Assembly: GCA_963556145.1 (NCBI GenBank)
Contig: OY744465.1
Span: 2,542,001 to 2,606,000, forward strand
Direction: 5' to 3'
DNA length: 64,000 nt
Origin: Hygrocybe punicea
Taxonomy: Eukaryota; Basidiomycota; Agaricomycetes; Agaricales; Hygrophoraceae
Below, piece by piece: positions 32,894 through 43,900 of this stretch. The stretch's first letter is position 1. Every line of letters begins with the position of its first letter. Position numbers and translations under genes: made by a program. Below the pieces are notes generated by a model. That model made no database searches. It was given only the letters and a program-made list of their open reading frames with translations, and was not told where the DNA came from.

Positions 32894-35800
32894 ATGCGTC
32901 GCAAACTTCATTCCCCTGCCCAAATTGCTGTTGCCAACAAGCTCATGTCATTCCGATGGTCAAATAAAGAAAACCAAATGCCAATTCTACCCTCAAAGCC
33001 AAGAACCCGCAACCAAGTACAGGTCCAAACTCTTAAAGATGAGCTCTCACTGGAACAGGCCATGACCAAGTCTCTGGAGGCAACAATTGATCAACAATCA
33101 GAAGAACTAGCTAGCCTACATACCCAAGTCCTGACTTTGGATGCCAATTTAAACCTTGCCAGCTCCGATCAGGTGGATGTCCAATCAATGAAGGCAGCGG
33201 TAAGCCAGGTGCAAGGACTTCAGTGAAAAGTGCTCCAAAACAAGGAAGCAACACAGAAAAATCCTACGGCAACAGAATGAGCAGCAAAAGATGGCATAAA
33301 AGATTGGCACTCTACAAGAAATAATTGCATGGCAGGCCATGCAATTGGAAGATCAGTCTACTGCATCTAAAAATGAGCAAGTGATGGTGACACAGAAGAT
33401 GGACTCCCTTTCATCTGCTTTGGACTTGGCCAACCTTGAAGTTACAGGGTACCAAAAGACAACGGCGAAGCTTCACTTTAGTGTTGCCGTAGTTTGGTTC
33501 TGAACCTAGCCGAACCCGGTTCAAACCCCAAACCGAACCCTAGGTTCAGTCTAAGTTCAGCCAAATGCTGAACTGGACCACAGGTTTGGTTCAGGGTTTT
33601 GAGGCCAGCCGGATTTCGTGAACGGCTCCAAACCGTGTCCAAACTGCGAACGCGGATATTTTTAAGGTATTTATTTTATTTGTTTTTCATATTTCTTTAT
33701 TTACTTTTCCGTGTTAAATGGTATCATGTGACCATCAGCTTTTCTTCATCAACCCCGCAACAACGCAAGGCCAATGAATGCGACATTGTCAATGTCACGT
33801 TCATGAACACAGGTGAGTGTCATCAATTATATTACCTTTGCTAATATTATCTGTTAAAGGAAACTTGACCCCGACCACATCGCGAGCACACCATGGTTCC
33901 CAACGCCAATGCAATGCCAATGGATGTGGGACAGCCGCAACACCACCACCACCACCACCAGCGGTGGCAATGGCAATGGCAATGGCAACAACAACGATGG
34001 AATGGCAATGGCAACAACAACGATGGCAGCAGCAGCAGCAGCGCCGGCAACAGCAGCAATGCTGGCCACAGCAGCAACACCGGCAGCAGCAGCAACACCA
34101 TGGCAGCAACACCGCTGTGACCATACCACCACCCAACGAGGACAACAGCAGTACCGGCAGCAGCAGCAGCTGCTGCTGCTGCACCAAGCCATCCAATGCC
34201 AACGGACATGGACAGCCGCAACACCACCACCACCAGCGGCAGCAGCAATGCCAGCAGCAGCAGCAACAGCGGCAGTGGCAACGGTGACAGCAGCAGCAGC
34301 AGCCATGGCAGCAACACCACCACAACCATACCACCACCCCAACGAGGACAACGGTTGGCAGCAGCAGTGCCGGCAATGCCATGCAGGGACCATGGGACAA
34401 GACCCCCCATCCCTCCACATCCCTCGGGGACACTGGAGGGCTCCCCAGCACCCATCTACCTCGCGAAGTGCAGCGCCGTATCTATTGATACGTGCCTGCC
34501 ATTCGTGAGGAGAATGGACAGGGTGAGCCCACCTTGGTCTGGGTTTCAGACCACATCTGAACCCAGACCAAACGCAGAGAGATGGTTTGACACCGTCTGG
34601 GTCCAGGTTTGGCCATGTGCCAAACTGGACCCGAAGTTCAGTTTGCGGTTCCACCAAAAACGGTCAGAACCGGATTGAACTGAACTTCGGCAACACTACT
34701 TCACTTGAAGATTCGATGTCTTCAGATGCGAGTGCTTTGGGCACAAACATCTTGCTCCTTTGTGAGGAGTTGCCATCGCCATCTTCTAAAGGTGCAAAAG
34801 AATGCTGTGACTTGGCATGTTACATCTTGTGGTACCTACACTCCGGCAGCTCGAGCTCTGGCATGGAAACTCTGCAAGGCTGGTTGCTCTTAAGAAAATG
34901 TTGGCGCCATCATGGTCATAACTGGGGAGGCTATGGGTGTGAAGGTTTCACGCAAAATAAGTCGACACATGGTTCAAAGGGCAAACAATGAAGCTGCTGT
35001 AGCATCTCGGATTCAGTTAGGTTATGAGCTGACAAAAGCTGATGGTATGAGTCTCTGGCACTGGCAAATGAACCATTAATTGTCATTCCAGCATTCACAG
35101 CAAGTGGCAACGGCACGACACACCGGAATATCACTTATGAATCTCAACATATCACCATTCCAGTTGCTCTGTACTCCTTCAACTTGGAATGTGGCTCCAT
35201 CAAGCATGAAACTTGCCTTGTATCTGTTTCAGCTGCTATCAACCATACAGCAGAATCTCAAATCCAAGGATGGAAAGAACTCGAAGATGAGTTGTCCCTG
35301 CTACTTCATGCTTCTCCCTTGGCAAAGTGAGATGGATTAACCTTCAGAACTGGAGACTTTGCTTGAAAGCTTAAAGGGATGAATGGTGATCATGCTTCTA
35401 ATCAGGTCAAAACAGCGCAGCTTGCACAGGATTGGAAGCAGGAAGTGATGCACAATGATCTGGGGACTTTGGCTATGTCTTTTATGGACAGTGAAGAAAT
35501 TGGCAAGGCAATCTGCCATCTGTCAGATCAAAAGATCTCAAATGCTGGTGGCGATGCAGTCAAGGCACTTGCCGTCGAACTTGGAACTACAGCTTTCAAA
35601 AATTGAACAGCCGAAGAGCAAAGGCACATCAATTTCTTTGTTTGTGGTGGCTGCTGCATGCACAAAGAGCTAAACTCAGTCAAAGGTGGAAATGAAGCTA
35701 TGCAATCAATCTGGGTGGTTCTGGATGCCTCACCACCTGTGCTTCTTGCAAACAAGGCAAATGCAGCAGCAATTTCCATCAATTCCACTGGAGGGACTCT

Positions 35801-36359
35801 TGGCCCAGCTGTGCAACAAGCAACCGATGCTAGCACTCGGGGAGGTGTAAAGGCGGCAAGCCTTGCTGGCACACTTTTCAACAATAAAGATGACAAGAAA
35901 GGGCATCAAGACTTTCATCGGCATTACTTTGAGAAGGTCAAGCTGGAGATCACTGGGAAAAGGTCGACTGTCAAATTTCCAGATACAAGTAATACCTGGT
36001 ATCAGTGCTATTATAACGCTGCTGCTGACCTTCTCACATACCTACCTCAGTACATTGCATTTCTCGAACTGAGACATGACAAGAAAGACAAGCCCAGATT
36101 CAACCATATGGAGTACAACTTATACTGGGCCCTCCAAGGTTCTGCAACACTCACAGAGTTTGCTGTCCTGGTCCTTTATGCTTAGTCAGTCACAATTCTG
36201 TATATGTGTGCAGTCAGAGGTCCCAGTACAGAAAATGTCAACATCTTGGACCTTGGACCGGTTCACGATGAGCTCAGAATGCACATCGCTCAAATCATCC
36301 AGGAACCATCCATCTTACAGCTGTTTGCAGCAAGCTTGACACTAACTCAAAATTTTTGA
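32894..36359 (+). pseudogene. Decayed repeat-borne gene: coiled coil plus unnamed conserved region, split by hAT copy 2
   Basis: Starts MRRKLHSPAQIAVANKLMSF and continues as a coiled coil (VQTLKDELSLEQAMTKSLEATIDQQSEELASLH). After the insertion 33479-34698 it resumes with VQKNAVTWHVTSCGTYTPAARALAWKLCKAG, then HMVQRANNEAAVASRIQLGYEL, GNGTTHRNITYESQHITIPV, FFVCGGCCMHKELNSVKGGNEAM, VLLANKANAA and ENVNILDLGPVHDELR, ending at the TGA 36357-36359. Several stops and frame changes break it. From memory, proteins with this order of motifs are multi-copy in mushroom genomes and carry no named domain; that recollection could not be checked. The repeat is probably a mobile element of unclear class. Confidence 0.6.
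33479..34698 (+). mobile_element. hAT-type non-autonomous element, copy 2 (TAGTGTTGCC family)
   Basis: Same ends as copy 1 (TAGTGTTGCCGTAG.. and ..CTTCGGCAACACTA) and an exact 8-bp target duplication CTTCACTT at 33471-33478 and 34699-34706. Same layout: GGTTC-rich subterminal part, an intron-like segment with GTGAGT and a TTAAAG end (about 33812-33859), a CAG/CAA-rich block, and a shared stretch near the right end (GATACGTGCCTGCCATTCG, here about 34487-34505, in copy 1 about 24406-24424). It is more diverged, mostly by loss of CpG. Confidence 0.88.
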
Positions 36360-36370
36360 TATTTAGAAAA

Positions 36371-36480
36371 TAGTGTTGCCACAGCTATAGCTGATGTTTT
36401 ATGAAAAATTGCCTTTTTAGGCTAGTAAAATTAGCTAAAATTATGAAAATATTTGAGGAGATGGGCAAAGCCAAAAGCTG
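36371..36480 (+). repeat. Solo 110-bp hAT-like end fragment, copy 1
   Basis: Begins TAGTGTTGCCACAGCTATAGC and ends CCAAAAGCTG. It matches 58322-58431 over the full 110 bp with few changes. No partner end nearby, so it looks like a leftover terminus of an older element. Confidence 0.7.
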
Positions 36481-36633
36481 GGGGGTCACTTAAGGGTGCT
36501 AAGAATTTGGTGCCCAATCTTCAGAGTTATTCAACCATAGCTGTTGAGCCTAGCCAGCTACTGTCCAACAGCTATCCCTGAAGAACCCTGAGAATTGAGC
36601 CCCAAATCCTTAGCACCCTTAAGTGACCCTCAG
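36478..36633. mobile_element. Small MITE (about 155 bp)
   Basis: Ends CTGGGGGGTCACTTAAGGGT and, reversed from the right, CTGAGGGTCACTTAAGGGTG; the pairing continues for about 30 bp (GCTAAGxATTTGG). No coding capacity. The target duplication is unclear, at most CTG/CAG as part of the ends. It abuts the 110-bp fragment at its left. Confidence 0.7.
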
Positions 36634-36772
36634 TAAAAACGAGAATTCCAATATAGTCACATGCTAGTTACATGTTAGTCTTGTCAATGTCCCTCTCTAG
36701 TCAAGTTTTTCGACGGACATACCTTTTTTTGACTAGTCGTCACATTCTGGTACCCTTAGTCTACGCTCAGTC

Positions 36773-37165
36773 ATGTCCTTGCTGGTGTTTGGGGCGATGA
36801 GGTGAGTCTTGGACTTGTAACTTTTTCATCGTTTGCTAGTTTGCTCCTGGCGCTCTTTATATGTCGGACAATCCGGAAGGTCTCATCTTCTCAGTCAGAC
36901 AGAATGCCGACGAGGTTCACATCCAGCTGCACAGGCAAACCTCAGGCATCCTCACCATCCCACTAACGCCTTACCAAGATGTACTGGTGCGTCGTTTTCC
37001 CTAATTCTTTTGGCATATTCCTAATAGTTGATTTAGTAGGTCAAGATCTATCTCACGGACGACGCTGAAAGCTTTTCCTCACCGGAAGGAGATGAAGACA
37101 ATGAGAACCTGGGCACGATGCTGCTGCCTGACTCAGACGCCACCTCAGAAACCTGGGTCGAATGA
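36773..37165 (+). CDS. Possible small spliced gene, unrecognised
   Basis: An open stretch from about 36841 reads FAPGALYMSDNPEGLIFS..RQNADEVHIQLHRQTSGILTIPL. A donor (GTGCGT at about 36988) and acceptor (TTTAGTAG at about 37040) join it to VKIYLTDDAESFSSPEGDEDNEN..SETWVE, stop at 37163-37165. An upstream ATG at 36773 followed by a GTGAGT donor is a possible first exon, but I could not make its phase fit. No known domain. It may be a remnant of a repeat. Confidence 0.35.
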
Positions 37166-37628
37166 TCAGATTTCACAGTGCCGTTGAGTTGGTGGGATTT
37201 CGGATCGAATCCAGCATCTGATCCACTGGCGTTATCGAGTGAGGCCGAAATGGGGGAAATGGGGGAAATGGATGGATAAGAACCCCAGCCGGGCACCGTC
37301 AGCAACAAGGCAGCCGAGTCCAATGATGAGGCCTCTCTCCCCATTGGAGAGATTGCCATGCTGGATCTCTCAAGCTGAAGGAACCCTCCGCGCAGTTGCC
37401 GCCGTGTTCAGTACATATTACAATCTATTCGCTATTGTGCAAAATGTCTAACAGTTTCGAAGACTATACAATATTCTAGATCGTGATATTCGACAGGCAA
37501 AAAAAATAGAAAGATGGCAGGGCATATAAGGGTTCATGGTGTGCCCCACTGAGGGAAATGACTTGATCTGTAATTCTTCTGTACATATCATGGTGCTCTT
37601 GATTTTTTGGGGGGAAATATACTTGGAT

Positions 37629-38363
37629 TTATTGCTGTTTGCATATATGTTGGCACGGCACAAATTTCCAAATTAGTATATGCAAAGTGGCTATAATGGA
37701 CTTTTGAATTTTATCTCAACAAAGAATGATCAGATGGCTTCACATTGTATGGGGAAGTTGATCAGAAAATTATTCTCTAGATGCCTGTAAAAAAATTAAA
37801 AGGATTGGTCCAAGAAATGACCTGTTAAGATTATACACTGAATTTTATGTCTTTTGAATTCTTTAGCAATTCTGAGTGCAACTCCACAGTTAATTGTTGC
37901 TTGAGTCATCTTGGTATACTATTTCTGATGTGCCAGTGGTATTTGGATGTCATAAATGTCCTCCCATCATCTGCCTTTACAAGATACTTATATCATATGC
38001 TGGCTAAATTATCAAAACATATAGTATGAAGACAGTTGTAATACAAAAACATTGCTGGCACATTAGAAATAATATACCAAGGTCACTCAAACAATAATTG
38101 ACTGTGCAGTTGCACTCAGAATTGCTAAAGAATTCAAAAGACATAAAATTCAGTATATGATCTTAACATGTCATTTCTTGGACCAATCCTTTCAATTTTT
38201 TTACAGGCATCTAGAAAATAATTTTCTGATCAACTTCCCCATATGATGTGAAGCCATCTGATCATTCTTTGTTGAGATAAAATTCAAAAGTTCATTATAG
38301 CCACTTTGCATATACTAATTTGGAAATTTGTGCTGTGCCAACATATATGCAAACAGCAATAAT
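37629..38363. repeat. Foldback element with about 306-bp arms
   Basis: 37629-37936 is the inverted copy of 38055-38363 with few mismatches (outer TTATTGCTGTTTGC, inner TGCCAG/CTGGCA), around a 118-bp spacer. AT-rich, no coding capacity. An RNA through it would form a long near-perfect hairpin. Confidence 0.85.
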
Positions 38364-38886
38364 TGCTCTATTTGCATGGCAAACTTGGTTGGCAATATAA
38401 AAGGCTTATTCTATTTGGCACCCCGGGGAGCCACTTAGTCATCCAGGCACAATCGGAGATTGGGGGTGCTTTTGATGTCATGGTGCCCCCACCGATTTCA
38501 ATCTCATATCATATCTGGAATCTTATCACATGCAGCTGTACAAAAGGCTAGGCACGATCGGGTTAACCCGCGGTTTTGCCTAAATGTCCAGGTACGGGGT
38601 AGCACATCAACGACAATGACGTCAACATGGTGGTCACCAAGGGGCTGGCTTGGCAACAGTGCTGGTGATGATGCATGGCTGCGAGGATATGAAACCAGGA
38701 CGGTGACGGTGGTGACCCAGAAGCTGGCAACCGCTCCCAGTTCAACCCATCAATTCTCACCTTGGCTTGTCCCTAAAACCCCTCAGCTTTCTGATTCTGC
38801 AGCAAACCAACACCCACTCGCCATCCTGGGCCCACAAAGACTTTTTCAAGTAAAGACTTTATAAACCGGATCGTCCAAGTCATTGG

Positions 38887-39001
38887 ACCTGGACTTCCGC
38901 TGACTCCACAACTCACAATGAACCTTTTATGCATATCCCACACCGCCCAGCAAAACTCTCTCTCTTCTGAATCCCTGCTCTCTAGTTCACCCCTCCTCAA
39001 A
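38887..39001 (+). repeat. Direct repeat, copy 1 of 2
   Basis: 115 bp starting ACCTGGACTTCCGCTGAC and ending CACCCCTCCTCAAA, repeated at 40087-40196 in the same orientation, with one 5-bp deletion and a few substitutions. Starts are exactly 1,200 bp apart. Confidence 0.85.
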
Positions 39002-40086
39002 CCGGAAAATCTCTTTATTTTCACTCTGTCCATGATCGTTTGAAACTGATACAATTGCCTCATTAATAACTCTCCTCTCAACCATCTCTGCTCCCTCTCC
39101 CCAGCTCAATTTACTCTCTTCTGGTACATGCGTGCATTCTCCCACTCTCTTGCCCATAGGTCCCCCCCTGCCACTCGCACCAGGGTCCGCTGGCAACCCT
39201 ATAGTGCTCTGCCTGCTTCTCTCCCCTCTCGCTTGCCTCCCATGTCTTACTTGAATACCCCAGCATCTTCTGCCTCCTGAGCCCTCCTCTTCACCCCTCT
39301 CTACCACAAATGCTATTCAAATTGAGCATGGGCGAAATTGTCTGGTCTTCCTCTCCACGAAATTGGACGATGCGAGCGGGCCCTGGGCAATGCTCTCAAG
39401 TGGTGGCTTTGGGTTGGAAAAACACCACTACCATCACCAGCGGCCTCCACATCAGCACTGAATGTCGTCATATGGACTGTCATCAGATGTCACAGTGACA
39501 GCGATCTGATGACGGTTTCCAAATTGATGAAGAGACTACAGATGGAACCGCATATCATTGACCTTCTGTCTTCAACCACACTCAGTGTGAGAGGCCTCGC
39601 ACGTCATGCGACGCTTCCAGCAAGCAGATTAGCAGAACAGATACCATCGTCTATGACGATGCAATACTCTCAATCACTGAAACCAAGAGAACCTCCCCTC
39701 GAAGCACTGTCAACAGGATATGACATGATGATGACCACAACACCGATGTGTACGACAATGATGACTGGCCCCCCGATATATACTCCAGTGAATGCGGAAC
39801 AATTTGGCTCAAGTCCAAACAATGTGGCGACACCAACACTGACTTTTTCTCCTTTGTTGACCGAATCTTCAGGTGGGGATTGCACCATTCACATGGCAAG
39901 CTTCCTTAATGAGCCTACCAGTACATTTGGCACAAATGGCTGCTTCGTTCTCGCAAACAAGAACTTCAAGGTGTCACCACCTATCGGGGAGAGGATTTCC
40001 ATGTACCTATGGAATACCTTATGCCCCCATCAACCCCGTGATGCTCCAAAGCAAGTTCTTCTTTCTTCCACATCCAAATGTAGTCA

Positions 40087-40196
40087 ACCTGGACTTCCGC
40101 TGACAACTCACAATGAACCTATTATGCATATCCCGCACCGCCCAGCAAAACTCCCTCTCTTCTGAATCCCTGCTCTCTAGTTCACCCCTCCTCAAA
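40087..40196 (+). repeat. Direct repeat, copy 2 of 2
   Basis: 110-bp partner of 38887-39001. The flanks differ, so this may be the remains of two terminal repeats or of a local duplication. Confidence 0.85.
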
Positions 40197-40903
40197 TGGT
40201 CAAACCTGGACCCAATAACACACCACCATGACAGCGTGGGAAGGTCGAAGGCCGTGGCTGCCATACATTTTCAGAGAAAAGGAACAATGAGCTAAGTGCC
40301 TCTGCTTTCCCCTTGCGATGCCATCATTTTTCATCCTCCACTAACATAGAAATTCTTGAAATCCTTCACAACAAGGTTCCTGACCTTTACAGCGAGGTTA
40401 TGGGATCACAGCCCCATTATCTCGCTCACAGACCCCCTCGGCCCCTCATTCTCTACCCACAGCCAAAAGCCATGGCTTAGCAAATGCCTTGTCCCAGTCA
40501 CCTCACGAACACAAACGGCGATGTCAATTGACGTGCATCTGATGTTCATGAGGTGAATATTGAGCATTTGCCCTTGCCCATTTCGCCCCAGTCACCTCAT
40601 GAACACAATCGAATTGGATCAAGACTCCAGCAATGGCACCAGCATCATCATTGGCAGCAGAACTTTGGCTGTTATCAAAGTTGTAAAAGCTGTCAATTGA
40701 ATCTACAAGGGTCCTCTAGTTGTCATTACACTTACATGTTGGATGACAATCAGGTAAAATCAGAGTACAGTGATGAAATGTGGTTTATATGCTTAGAATT
40801 TCTGACATTCCCAATTTGTGAGAAATATTACAGCTAAGCCAAAAACTACTCTACATAATGTCCTATTGTTCAAAGCTGAAAATAGTGTCCAAGACTAGTC
40901 AAT

Positions 40904-43900
40904 TCACTCTTCTTCCTCATCATTCCTAACTCCTCTTTCCTCATCATCCCTAACTCCTCTTTCCTCATCAGATAACCATAATAACCCAGGATGCTTTCTC
41001 AACACATAAACTCTTTCCCCAGAGCTCCAAATCCCAATCAAATTCACAAGTGAGGACACTGGGAGTATCTTGATCTCTTCTGACCATTCCCCTCTGTATA
41101 CCCCAAGCACTGTCTTGATTCTTGACAATGGACAATATGCCACTACTGTCTTTCCAAAGTCTACCAAATCATAAAAGGCTAATGCTTCTCCAAATATAAC
41201 TCTTTCATCAACTCCTTCAAAATATGATGCAGATCTCTCTGGGATCCTTCCTTGACTTTCACCCAGTCTGCTTCTCAGAAATGATCCAGTTGGTAGCTTG
41301 AATTTACCCCATCTTTGAAGATTTCCAATAGTTTCGACTGGCTGGTTTAGCCAAAGTCCAATAGCATTCAAATGCTGTTGGAAATCTTGGCTAGACTTTC
41401 TCTCCTTCTTGGTAAGTTTAATATTCTGCTTGAATGCTCCTATTAAAGTTTGAGATTTTGCTGTCTGAGTATTGGGGGATAGTGCTGGATAATATAAGAG
41501 AAGAAGTTTAATCAACTCTCTTTCATATATGATATTAGCCAAATTTGCAAATGGGGCCTTCTTGGAGTGAATTTTATGACCCATTTCTCCTATAGTTCTT
41601 TCAACTGTTGCTTGTGATCCATTTCTAATAGAACCATACCACTTAATATGAGTTGTAATATGGATCAGCTGAAAGACACATAGTCTGGCTCTGGAGATTT
41701 TTGATGGGTCATTTCCAATGTAGAGTTTTTCAAAACCTATCAAAAAGGCTTTGATTCGGTTATGAAGCTGTTGTAGTTCTCCTTCACTCCATGGTTTGAT
41801 GGTCATGGCAAATTCCAATATTGCAACAAAATGGGAGAAGTTCAGCAGGAGTTCTGGATTGAATTCCAGCTTAATTCCAATAGGAAGGATGTACCGGTGT
41901 ACAAGTGCCATCCATTCATATATCTTGTACTGGCTCTGCCGCTTGAGAAAGGGATCACGAATAGATCCACAAAAAGCTACAGGTAATGTTGACATTGCCT
42001 TTGAAACATGTAGGCCAAACTGGGCTGCTTTTTGTGCTCCAAGATGGACCCTTTCACCTGGCAAGCTTATGGTTGTCCATAGATCCCATAAGAATGCAGC
42101 ATTATTTTTATAGAAGAGATGAAAGGGATCCAAAGGGAAAAAGCTTGGATGGATAAAAGCAGGGCCTGCTACACATAAAGGCATACGCGATATTCCAGTC
42201 TCTTTGCTGATGCTAGCTTTGTGAGTCTTTGTTCTGGCCTGTTCTAGCCTTTGAATAGTTGCCCAATAATGATCTTGAGTACGTAGTGGCAGGTTGTCAA
42301 GATTATAAGTAGTGGGATGGTCAGGATTATATTGATCATTGGCAGGTGGTGAAATGGGATAATATTGAGCCTTGGAACCTCTCTGAAGGCTAGATCTTGC
42401 ACCTTTCACCAGACTAAAGCGGTCTCCATAAATTGCAGAGTGGCCAGACATCCCATTTAGCTTTGCAGAGCCTAACATATCTCCAAGAATCATGCACAAA
42501 TGTGCTCTCCCAATAAAATATGAGCTATCCAGGGCATCCCATATCCAGATTCCTTCACTCCCTTTGGCCATCTCCTGGCAGAAAGGATATAAAAAGGACT
42601 CCATATTTTTGGGAGGTTTGGGGCCTGGAATAGATAATGGCACAATTATGTTGTTGCTCTGGCTTCTTAATTCTGGGGGAAAGTTCAATATCATCAGAAC
42701 TAAGATCCATGTTTCTGACTGCTTTTTCAAAGTCAGTTGTGCACCATCTGAGGAAAGTGCAAAGGCAATGTCTCTGGGTTCCTGGAACAGGCCCATATTC
42801 TGATAATGATAAAGATGCACATCAGAATCCCCAAAGTCAGAAAGTTTTTGGACTCCTTGTCCTTGAGCTAGGAGATGTAGAACCTCCTTCAAGCATTGAT
42901 CTTGATGGTGTAAAAGACGAGATGTATCTGCATTTTCAAATAAAGCCTTGATTGAAGGCATTATTGGCAAATATAACATCTGTGTGCAAGGTTTCTTCTT
43001 CTGCCTAAAGTGTGGTAGTCCACAAATCCTTTTTTCATCTTTGAGGAAATATGGACATGATTCTGTATCTTGATACTCCCCAGTATATGCAAGGCAACTA
43101 TTGGGACATATATCCACCTGAATTGCCTTGAGCCCAGTTAATTGAATTGCAAGTTTATGAGCCAGGTGTAAACTGAGAATGTCTTCTCCTGATGCTTCTT
43201 TGAGGACAGCAGCATAAAGATAATATGCTGCTACAGTTCCATTTGACTTCCTCCAGGCTATGAAATGTTTCAGAGATAGTTCTTGACATCTGGTCAATGT
43301 CAATGGTCTCCCATATCTCTCCTCAGCATCAGGATTACTTGGACATTGATAACTCCCTAGCAATGTTTTTTGTAGGGATCTCACTGATGCTAAGAGGGGT
43401 TCCAAGGCCTGGACTTCATCTTCATCACTCTCATCCATCTCCTCCTCCTCTTCATCTCCCTCATCCATCTCCTCTTCTTCTTCATCTTTATCTTCTTCAT
43501 CTGCCTCTGCTACCTCTGGAAATGACAGAATTCCACTATGCTCTGAAAATTCAGAGTCATTGTCTGAAAGTATAGAATCACTGTCTGACTCATGTTCCCC
43601 CATATCAACATCCCTCAGTTGAGCTTCATCAAACATATCAAAGTCTTCATGTCCCTGCATAGTGTCTTCTGGTTGGACAAAATCTAAAAATTCAATTAAT
43701 TAGTAAAGAATCCAGACAACAAATTATATATGAAGTCTCACCTTGAGATGCACTAGGACCACCACCTAATTCAGGTTCTAAGGGAAAATATAATCAGCCA
43801 AAGAACAAAAGACTAATGAAATATAGTAACTTACCATTGGACTCTTGTTACGGATCGCTTCTGCAGCGGGCTCCGGCAACAATCAACTTAACAGGGGGGC

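Larger units (their letters stand above)
38400..40900. other. Unassigned, decayed repeat-like sequence
   Basis: About 2.5 kb between the foldback and the Tnp2 gene. Broken open stretches occur on both strands (for example 39338-40165 plus), but composition and repeated short words suggest old repeat DNA rather than a gene. The only structure I can support is the direct repeat listed separately. Confidence 0.4.

Noticed and set aside
39338..40165. 275-residue plus-strand open frame
   Set aside because: It crosses one copy of the direct repeat, has no domain, and a parallel frame looks equally protein-like with stops; treated as decayed repeat DNA.
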